NCBI RefSeq assembly: GCF_030409055.1
Contig: NZ_CP116619.1
Location: forward strand, 248,001-312,000
Source: Trichocoleus desertorum NBK24
Lineage (GTDB): Bacteria; Cyanobacteriota; Cyanobacteriia; FACHB-46
DNA: 64,000 bases
Reading direction: 5' to 3'
Position 1 is the stretch's first letter. Each line of letters starts with the position of its first letter. The notes beneath the pieces are model-generated. The model did no database searches. It saw only the letters and a list, made by a program, of their open reading frames with translations, and had not been told where the DNA came from. Shown piece by piece: positions 53,031 through 60,147 of the stretch. The translations under genes were made by a program, and so were the position numbers.

Positions 53031-54536
53031 CTAATTTGCTTTTGCCAGTGCTGCTGAGTTAGTGCATGGCAGTTTTATTTTAAACGTTGCACCTTTACCA
53101 GGGGGGCTAATTGCTGTGATGCTGCCAGAATGAGCTTCGACAATGCGGCGGGCGATCGCCAACCCCAAGCCCGTACCACTACCTTGACGAGATGGATCAG
53201 CGGTATAAAACTGCTCAAAGATGTGAGGTAACGCAGCTTCACTAATTCCAGGGCCTTCGTCACGGATGGTGATGACAGCCTCGCCATTCTGCAAACGCCC
53301 CGTTACAAACACTTTAGTATCCGGAATCGAGTGTTTGATGGCATTGTCTAGAATGTTGAGAAAGGCTTGTAACAGGCGTTCTGGGTCTCCTTTGAGTTGC
53401 ATGTTTGCCACCTCTATCTCGATGGAAACACCTTTAGAACGCATCCGAGATTCCACCGCTCGACCCGCCCTATGCAGCAAATCCCGTAGATTAGTTGGCT
53501 GCTGTTCGAGGGGAGCGACTCCTGCTTCCAGTCGCCCCAAATCTAGTAAGTCATGGATTAAGCGAGAGAGCCGTTTGGTCTCATCTTCCACGGTTTGAAT
53601 AAAGCGATCGCGCAACTCCGGTTCTTCGCTAGCGCCGCTCTTGAGCGCTTCTACTGTCACCAAAACATTGCTCACAGGAGTCCGCAGCTCATGAGAAACA
53701 CTGGCAAGAAAGGCCCGTCGTTCTTTATCGAGAGACGCCAAGCGCTCACTCATCCGATTCAGTTCTGTAGCCAACTGACCCAATTCGTCTGTTTGCTGAA
53801 TGCTCAATTTCTCGCCTAAGTGACCACTGCCAATTTGAATCGCAAAGTTACGCATGGCCTGAATTGGACGAGCCATATTGCGGGCCAACCATTCACTGAT
53901 CAAGGCACAAAGGATCACCGTTAAGGCTAGCGTCCCTAAGACGGTGAGAGCGACATTACGAAACTGCCGCTGAAACTGCTCCAGCGTAATCGACATTCGC
54001 AAAATACCCAAGAATTTCCCGTCGCGGATGATGGGAACCGTGGAGTAGAGGCGATCATCGTTCGACAAAACTCCCTTAGCCCTCCCCTGAGTCGGACGCT
54101 GTTTTAAAGCTTCCGCAATCCCAGGAACTTCTAGCCAGTTTGCCACTTGTCGGTCTTGGGTAGGCGCTGAAGTCGCTAGCAGGCGGCCTTGAGGATCAAA
54201 AATTCGTAAGGTGACAGATTCCGCTTGGCCGTATCTCTGCACAGTCAGAGCGGCACGGGGCAAATCATTCTCGCCTAAAGCATCCGCTACACTCTCACTC
54301 AACGCATTTGCCCAAGTATTGATGTCTGCCTGACGACTCCGCATGAAGTAGCCGTGGAATGACCAGAGAATGTAGGCAGCTAAGAACGAGGTGCCCAGAG
54401 CTGTTAGCGCTAGATAGGTAACAAACAGCTTGCGATAAATGGAATTCCAGCGCATCCGGGTTGGTAGCCAGTTGAAGGTGCGTGAGGGCAACTCCAAGTT
54501 TGCATCTATTGGCCCTTGCTTCGGATGAGTCTTCAC
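53031..54536 (-). CDS. HAMP-containing sensor histidine kinase
   Basis: 501 residues from a GTG that overlaps the regulator stop (GTGA at 54533-54536). Two membrane helices (about 37-60 and 195-215), an extracytoplasmic loop, HAMP (WLARNMARPIQAMRNFA), HisKA with ASVSHELRTPVSNV, and HATPase with NILDNAIKHS, DEGPGISE and GTGLGLAIARRI. Partner of the upstream regulator by overlap; signal not known. Confidence 0.92.
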   Translation of the reverse strand: MKTHPKQGPIDANLELPSRTFNWLPTRMRWNSIYRKLFVTYLALTALGTSFLAAYILWSFHGYFMRSRQADINTWANALSESVADALGENDLPRAALTVQRYGQAESVTLRIFDPQGRLLATSAPTQDRQVANWLEVPGIAEALKQRPTQGRAKGVLSNDDRLYSTVPIIRDGKFLGILRMSITLEQFQRQFRNVALTVLGTLALTVILCALISEWLARNMARPIQAMRNFAIQIGSGHLGEKLSIQQTDELGQLATELNRMSERLASLDKERRAFLASVSHELRTPVSNVLVTVEALKSGASEEPELRDRFIQTVEDETKRLSRLIHDLLDLGRLEAGVAPLEQQPTNLRDLLHRAGRAVESRMRSKGVSIEIEVANMQLKGDPERLLQAFLNILDNAIKHSIPDTKVFVTGRLQNGEAVITIRDEGPGISEAALPHIFEQFYTADPSRQGSGTGLGLAIARRIVEAHSGSITAISPPGKGATFKIKLPCTNSAALAKAN

Positions 54537-54916
54537 GATTGTGCGGCTTGGCCGACAGAACGACCTCGAATCACAGCTTTAATTCGGGCTAAAAGTTCGC
54601 GCGTATTAAACGGTTTCGTCACATAGTCATCAGCCCCCGCTTCCAAGCCCCAGACTTTATCAATGTCTTGGTCTTTGGCGGTCAACATCACAATGGGGAC
54701 GTTAGAAAAAGCTCGAATCCGCCAACAGAGTTCCATGCCACTAATTCCAGGCAGCATCAGATCTAGGATGATCACGTCTGGAACTTGCTTGTGAAACAGC
54801 TTCAAAGCGGTCTGCCCATCGCCTGCGGTAGTGACTTGATAGCCTTCGCGGATTAAGGCATAGGAGAGACTAGCTCGTAGAGCTTCTTCATCATCTACTA
54901 ATAGAACATGCGCCAT
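54533..54916 (-). CDS. Single-domain OmpR-type response regulator
   Basis: 127 residues: a full receiver (VLLVDDEEALR, Asp in VIILDLMLPGISG, Thr in VMLTAKD, Lys in DDYVTKPFNTREL) ending ARIKAVIRGRSVG, the point at which OmpR-family proteins usually continue into a winged helix. No DNA-binding domain follows in any frame before the kinase start. It is coupled to the kinase by a 4-nt overlap. Confidence 0.9.
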   Translation of the reverse strand: MAHVLLVDDEEALRASLSYALIREGYQVTTAGDGQTALKLFHKQVPDVIILDLMLPGISGMELCWRIRAFSNVPIVMLTAKDQDIDKVWGLEAGADDYVTKPFNTRELLARIKAVIRGRSVGQAAQS

Positions 54917-55278
54917 CTCAAATTTTCCTTCTCTACAACGCCCTCTCTGAGCGATCGCCCCACAGTCATTTCACCTAAGCAAACATCTCAGGTAGGAGGC
55001 ATCCTCTCCCAAACCTGCGATCGCACTCATAATTAAGAGACTGATATCAGTTTATTAACTGAGGCAACAGTTTCTCAAGCAGCACGTTTATACCGTAGAT
55101 TAACTTTTTGCCAATACCAAATCATTCTTTCCTGAGGCAGATCCTTAATGGCAGCTTTGATGCCGAGAAGATTGCTCGCTTAAACCTGTACAACGCCTTG
55201 GTAATCACACTAAGGTAGTGCTGTAAGACTACTAACTAAACGCATTTCAACCACTGGCTTTGAAAACAAAGTAGGTAG
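54917..55278. promoter_or_regulatory. Divergent intergenic region with a palindrome cluster
   Basis: 362 bp. It holds CTGATATCAG (55041-55050), overlapping CAGTT-TATT-AACTG (55048-55061), both palindromes, which could be an operator for the two-component operon or the hypothetical gene. No coding region seen. Confidence 0.5.
55041..55061. promoter_or_regulatory. Overlapping palindromes CTGATATCAG / CAGTT-n4-AACTG
   Basis: A perfect 10-bp palindrome shares three bases with a perfect 5-bp inverted repeat. Position: 125 bp upstream of the regulator start, 218 bp upstream of the next plus-strand gene. Confidence 0.4.
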
Positions 55279-55890
55279 ATGTCAACGGTTTACACCACAG
55301 AAGATTTGCTCAGGATTTTGGCGCAAGAGTATCACGCTTGTCTCAATGGACAGCGTCTCAACTTGGCTGCTACAGGTGTGGAAGCGAATCCGGTCGTTGC
55401 CCCTTTCCTCAATACAGAAGCAATCCAAAAATTTAGCGCCTATCGCGATTTTCGAGCCGCTGTGCACCGCTACCAAATCGAGCATCAAGTCTCTGGAATT
55501 GTCTGGCGACAACTGAGCGTCCAAGGTCAAACCCTAGAATTTCCAGAAGTGGCTGAGCAGTTGGTGGCCCTTCCTAGCGATGTGGTTGTGCTCAAGCAAG
55601 TCAAGTCCGCGATTCTCAGTTTTTGGTCTCAAGTCACTGTGGGGATGGATTTTTATTTAGTCACCAATCATGGCAAAGAGAGCGATCGCCTGACCGTCTC
55701 GGAGGTTCTACCGATTGCTCAGCAAGCTGCTTGGGTGGGTCTGAGCAAGCATGAGCGAGTAGATTTCTTGCAGGTCGTCTTGCAACTCGGATCAGATCGA
55801 CGACCAGCGACTTCTTATCCCCAAGGCTGGCTAGAACTAGGTAGCGATTTCATCTGTGCCGTCAATCCGGGTCAAAATCCAATTTTCTAG
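55279..55890 (+). CDS. Cyanobacterial conserved hypothetical protein
   Basis: 203 residues, mixed alpha/beta, no signal peptide, no motif recognised. Conserved-looking pieces are TTEDLLRILAQEYHACLNGQRL and YRDFRAAVHRYQIEHQVSGIVWRQ. It follows the two-component operon divergently. Confidence 0.55.
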   Translation: MSTVYTTEDLLRILAQEYHACLNGQRLNLAATGVEANPVVAPFLNTEAIQKFSAYRDFRAAVHRYQIEHQVSGIVWRQLSVQGQTLEFPEVAEQLVALPSDVVVLKQVKSAILSFWSQVTVGMDFYLVTNHGKESDRLTVSEVLPIAQQAAWVGLSKHERVDFLQVVLQLGSDRRPATSYPQGWLELGSDFICAVNPGQNPIF

Positions 55891-56023
55891 TTTCCCAACC
55901 TTTTCAAACTAGAGAGGAGCAGACCTTGTTCAGCGAGAAAAATTAGTCGCGATCGCAACAAAAAAGCTAAGTTTTAGGGGATGCTAGCAATGCATTATTG
56001 TCGCGATCGCCAGCCAAATTTTG

Positions 56024-57274
56024 ATGAACAAGAAACCACTGCTAAACGTTTTGAGCAACCTCAACCTAGCAAATTCCAAAAACAAGCTTTCCCGCTTCCT
56101 GCCGCTGGTGGGGGTGAGCGTGGTACTCCTAGGTAGTTGCACACCAGCAGGTCGGTTTCTATCATCCCCGCAACGCTCCGAACAACGCCCGGAACAACGC
56201 TCAGAGAAGGGATTAAATAGTGTTAGCAATATAACTTCTAACCGTCCGCTTACGCCCACTGCCGAAGATACCAACTTTGTAGTGGAGGTGGTGGAGCGGG
56301 TAGAACCTGCGGTCGTACAAATCGACACTGCCCAACGAGTCAGAAACCGAGCCCCAAATGGACTCAACGATCCGTTTCTGCAAGAGTTTTTCGGTGGACA
56401 GCCAGCGGTGCCCAGGGAACGAGTGATTCGTGGATCGGGCTCTGGCTTTGTCATCAGCGCCGACGGTCAAATCCTGACTAATGCCCATGTGGTCAACAAA
56501 GCCGATGTTGTGACTGTCTCTTTTCCGGGGGGTGAAAGTTTTGAGGGCAAGGTGTTAGGCGCTGACCCAGTCACAGATATTGCAGTGGTGAAAATCCCTG
56601 CAACCAATCTCCCGACCGTTGAGTTAGGCAGTTCTCAGAATGTGCGACCTGGACAGTGGGCGATCGCGATCGGCAATCCTTTAGGTTTACAAGAAACCGT
56701 GACCCTAGGGGTGGTCAGCGCTACCGATCGCTCTGCAAGTGATATTGGTGTCTCAGATAAGCGTATTGGCTTTATCCAAACTGATGCTGCAATTAATCCA
56801 GGTAATTCGGGCGGGCCATTACTTAATGCTCGCGGGCAAGTCATTGGCATCAACACCGCGATTATTGGGGGTGCTCAAGGCATTGGCTTTGCCATTCCCA
56901 TTGATACCGCTCAACAGATCGCGCAAACTCTGATTACTCAAGGCAGAGTTCTGCATCCTTACCTCGGTGTGCAACTGGCAGCATTAACCCCAGAAGTCCG
57001 AGAAAAACTCGAGAGCCGTAACATCCAAATTCCGGCGCAGCAGGGAATTTTAATTCTACAAGTAGTTCCAAATTCCCCAGCCGATAAAGCAGGAATTCAG
57101 CCAGGAGATGTGCTCCAGCAAATCAACAACCAACCTATTACCAAACCAGAGGAAGTCCAAAGCTTGGTAGAGCAAAGCGGCGTCGGTCAGCCCTTACCCA
57201 TCCAACTCCAAAGGGGCGATCGCTCTTTACAAGTCTCTGTGGTGCCAGAACCCTTACCTGTACCCACCGAGTAA
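56024..57274 (+). CDS. HtrA/Deg-type serine protease
   Basis: 416 residues from the ATG at 56024. A signal segment with a lipobox-like LLGSC, then a trypsin-like domain with His in ILTNAHVVN, Asp in PVTDIAVVKI and Ser in NPGNSGGPLLN, then one PDZ domain (HPYLGVQLAALTPEV..., NSPADKAGIQPGDVLQQIN). This architecture is that of cyanobacterial HhoA/HhoB/HtrA. It degrades damaged periplasmic or thylakoid-lumen proteins. Confidence 0.93.
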   Translation: MNKKPLLNVLSNLNLANSKNKLSRFLPLVGVSVVLLGSCTPAGRFLSSPQRSEQRPEQRSEKGLNSVSNITSNRPLTPTAEDTNFVVEVVERVEPAVVQIDTAQRVRNRAPNGLNDPFLQEFFGGQPAVPRERVIRGSGSGFVISADGQILTNAHVVNKADVVTVSFPGGESFEGKVLGADPVTDIAVVKIPATNLPTVELGSSQNVRPGQWAIAIGNPLGLQETVTLGVVSATDRSASDIGVSDKRIGFIQTDAAINPGNSGGPLLNARGQVIGINTAIIGGAQGIGFAIPIDTAQQIAQTLITQGRVLHPYLGVQLAALTPEVREKLESRNIQIPAQQGILILQVVPNSPADKAGIQPGDVLQQINNQPITKPEEVQSLVEQSGVGQPLPIQLQRGDRSLQVSVVPEPLPVPTE

Positions 57275-57326
57275 AATGAAAAGAGATTGAGATTGATTAA
57301 GAAATCTATCCTTCCTGAGTAAATTC

Positions 57327-58040
57327 ATGAGTCAGTCAGCGGTTATTTCGATTCAGCATCTCAATCATTACTTTGGTGAAGGCTCTCTCCGAAAACAGGT
57401 TTTATTTGACATCAATTTAGAAATTCAGCCTGGAGAGATTGTGTTGATGACGGGGCCTTCTGGTTCTGGAAAAACCAGCTTGCTTACCTTGATTGGTGGA
57501 TTGCGATCGCCTCAACAAGGTAGCTTGCAAGTGCTAGGGCAAGAACTCTCAGGAGCCAGCAACCATCAAGCGGTGCAGGTGCGGCGGAGCATTGGCTATA
57601 TTTTCCAAGCGCACAATTTGCTCAAGTCGCTCACCGCCCAACAAAACGTGCAGATGGCGCTACAGTTGCAGCTAGGGCTTTCTGAAGCTGACATGCAATC
57701 TAAAGCAGCCTACATGTTGACTGCGGTAGGGCTGGGAGAACATCTCAACTACTATCCAGCCCAACTTTCCGGAGGTCAAAAACAACGGGTCGCGATCGCC
57801 CGCGCTTTAGCCCACCATCCCAAACTTGTGCTCGCCGATGAACCCACTGCTGCCCTCGATAGTAAATCAGGTCGGGATGTCGTGAATTTAATGCAGCGAC
57901 TGGCGAAAGAACAAGGATGCACGATTTTGATGGTCACGCACGACAACCGAATTCTCGACATTGCCGATCGCGTGGTTCATATGGAAGATGGTTACTTGGC
58001 TCAAGACAGCAACTCTCAACCTATCCCACTGTCTGCATAA
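57327..58040 (+). CDS. DevA-type ABC transporter ATPase
   Basis: 237 residues with Walker A GPSGSGKTSLL, signature LSGGQKQRVAIARAL and Walker B LVLADEPTAALD. The sequence is of the MacB/DevA group of ATPases that power export across the envelope. DevB- and DevC-like partners are not adjacent, so the membrane subunits must be encoded elsewhere or this is an orphan. Confidence 0.88.
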   Translation: MSQSAVISIQHLNHYFGEGSLRKQVLFDINLEIQPGEIVLMTGPSGSGKTSLLTLIGGLRSPQQGSLQVLGQELSGASNHQAVQVRRSIGYIFQAHNLLKSLTAQQNVQMALQLQLGLSEADMQSKAAYMLTAVGLGEHLNYYPAQLSGGQKQRVAIARALAHHPKLVLADEPTAALDSKSGRDVVNLMQRLAKEQGCTILMVTHDNRILDIADRVVHMEDGYLAQDSNSQPIPLSA

Positions 58041-58182
58041 ACCGTCTGCCTAAACAATCTCTGCGTAGCCAATTTCTGTTTAGCAGTGTTCAGCGGTGTT
58101 CAAAGCTTTGCGATCGCCCCTGCTCAGCTCTACACCCAGCAAGGGCGATCGCAAACAAATCAGCTTAGCTTAACCCAAAAGA

Positions 58183-58326
58183 TTAGCCTTTGGTTCTACG
58201 GACGTGATCGAGAATTTGTTGCCTACGTTGGTCAGAATTGGGAGAACTCGACTGGCTAAATTTCCCGGTGCTACGAGCGAGGTGCTCCATAATCCGTTTC
58301 TTGCGATCGTCTGCGCTAGTGGCCAT
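58183..58326 (-). CDS. 47-residue conserved cyanobacterial small protein
   Basis: Short open frame on the minus strand: ATG at 58326 to TAA at 58183. The protein is made of two similar halves, DDRKKRIMEHLARSTG and SDQRRQQILDHVRRTKG, with alternating basic and hydrophobic residues that predict two amphipathic helices. The DRKKRIMEHLxxSTG pattern occurs as an N-terminal motif in other cyanobacterial proteins. No clear Shine-Dalgarno. Function unknown; nucleic-acid binding is a guess. Confidence 0.65.
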   Translation of the reverse strand: MATSADDRKKRIMEHLARSTGKFSQSSSPNSDQRRQQILDHVRRTKG

Positions 58327-58492
58327 AAAAAAGGGTGAACGCTGCGGTTTCTTCAAAGTTTGCCTCTCTATTGTTAAGGCTTTTTAATATTCGTGCCACC
58401 AGCTTGTTCGTTTTGTCGCACCTAATTTCTCGTAACTAAACAAGTACATCAACCTTCTTTAAAGCAGCCTTTAGCTCCTCACCCACCTCCAA

Positions 58493-59728
58493 TCAATAAC
58501 TCATGCTAGCCCCACCAAAGTGAGTACTAAAAGCCACATTCAAATTTTCTAATGCCTTGACCAACCAATCCACGCCGTTGGTAGTGTGTCGCTGGTAATG
58601 CTGAAACAGGATGGCAAACAACTTTTCGAGATAGGCCTTAGACCCCCCGCAGAACAGCACAATCTTCATCAGCAGCCCAATTGTGGAAGTGACTCCCAGG
58701 TTGCTCATGAGATCCACTAAAACAAAGTGCTGAACTCGCTCGGAGTTATTAACTACCAAAAAATTCAACAGTCTCCGGCAAGTGCTGACAATCAGCGAAT
58801 GATTCAGCGCCTCAGCATCTTGATCTGGCAGGATATTTTGCAATTGTGCATAGAGTTGGTTATTAAAGTAGCGTTTGCCATAACGAGGATCGATCGCCGC
58901 AGTCAGATACTCATAAAAATCATCTTTAAATTGGTGATAGGAATGAGCCGTCCGACTATAGGTCGTAAACTGCTGAGCCGCATTCCGATAAGCACCCCCA
59001 CCAAATTGCTTCAGGGCCGCATCTAGCTCTAAATTGCTGAGTAAGGTGGGATTTGAAGCGGGAGCGACAAGGATGCCATCAGCGTTGTTGAATTTGTTGT
59101 TGAATTTACCAGTGCCTTGAGACTGGCGAATTTGCCCAATAATATACTTGGACATATCCAAGTCAAACTGCGCTTGCCGCTGAGTTCTCAGTTGCCGAAT
59201 CACTTGCTGTTGATCTCCAGTACTGCTACTCGTCAGCAAGCAGTGATCATACAGATAGGGATAACGGTGAATCAGGTCTTTGAGGGGAGCATCACCTACA
59301 TGAGTATTTAGCTCTGGAGGTCGCTGCATCACCCGCGCTAGCAGTTGCAAGGCTGCATAGAGATCAGTCTGAACAAAGCCTTGAACTAACTCTTGCAATC
59401 GCTTAGCAATGCGACAGTAAAGCTGCTTCGGAGGAATATCGAAGAGAGCGATCAATTCTGCGATCGCCGCTTGAGTGCGGGGTTGCCACTGCCAACGGTT
59501 AATACAGATATAGCAACAGCGGTTCAGAATAAAAGGGAAGTTTTGTTCGGCAACTTCAGAGGTGGCTAACTGCTCTACTACCTTTTGAATGTCAGCATCC
59601 GGATATCCCCGACCATGCAGAAACAAGCACCGAAAGCGCTCAATCAACTGCTGGGGGTTTTCCACTTCGACACACTGTAGCAAGTGGTTGTAGAGCTTTT
59701 GCTCTTGGGAGCTAATGAGGCGGTTCAC
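58493..59728 (-). CDS. Cyanobacterial conserved hypothetical protein
   Basis: 411 residues, mainly helical, soluble. FPFILNRCCYICINRWQWQP and the C-terminal FVLVDLMSNLGVTSTIGLL are the most striking blocks; two adjacent Cys (CCYIC) could bind metal. A NNKFNNADG stretch looks like a slipped repeat. I cannot assign it. Its promoter would lie in the 419-bp gap upstream. Confidence 0.6.
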   Translation of the reverse strand: MNRLISSQEQKLYNHLLQCVEVENPQQLIERFRCLFLHGRGYPDADIQKVVEQLATSEVAEQNFPFILNRCCYICINRWQWQPRTQAAIAELIALFDIPPKQLYCRIAKRLQELVQGFVQTDLYAALQLLARVMQRPPELNTHVGDAPLKDLIHRYPYLYDHCLLTSSSTGDQQQVIRQLRTQRQAQFDLDMSKYIIGQIRQSQGTGKFNNKFNNADGILVAPASNPTLLSNLELDAALKQFGGGAYRNAAQQFTTYSRTAHSYHQFKDDFYEYLTAAIDPRYGKRYFNNQLYAQLQNILPDQDAEALNHSLIVSTCRRLLNFLVVNNSERVQHFVLVDLMSNLGVTSTIGLLMKIVLFCGGSKAYLEKLFAILFQHYQRHTTNGVDWLVKALENLNVAFSTHFGGASMSY

Positions 59729-60147
59729 TTAGGCTAGCACCTCTAAGTCTAGGTAGAAAATAGAACGACACTGAGCTGAGACAAGCTTTTTGAAGTAGAT
59801 CAACCAAGCTGACAGGCTGAGCCAGATCTTAAAGTAAATATTAAAAGAAATTGTTCAGTAAGGGACAGTTTCGAGATCGTCTACTTAAAGAGAGGCTGAG
59901 GGGATCTTTGAGGTTGTATATCTGACCTATCTCAGACAGCCCATCCCAGACAGCGCATCTCAGATAGAGAAACAGGAAGAGATAAAGTCAGTATAGGCTG
60001 TGAGGCTGCGCTCAGGCACTCTCCAGTAGACGTACTTCCGAAATAAATAGTTTCGCTTTGACTGACACACACCAGCAAAGACCTTGGTTGAATGAGACGC
60101 TACCCCACAAAGGCGATCGCAATACTCACAAATCTCAAGTAGGCCAG
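59729..60147. other. Non-coding region with a 14-nt tandem repeat
   Basis: 419 bp, no gene found. At 59927-59968 three 14-nt units follow each other (ctatctcagacagc, ccatcccagacagc, gcatctcagataga); the outer CTATCT and AGATAG are also inverted. Upstream of the hypothetical gene and downstream of the CHASE2 protein, both minus strand. Confidence 0.6.
59927..59968. repeat. Three 14-nt direct repeats
   Basis: Units differ by one to four bases; core ATCYCAGAYAG. Located between minus-strand genes. Confidence 0.7.

Noticed and set aside
55984..56454. Minus-strand ORF of 156 codons over the HtrA N-terminus
   Set aside because: Antisense shadow of a real gene with no recognisable motif.
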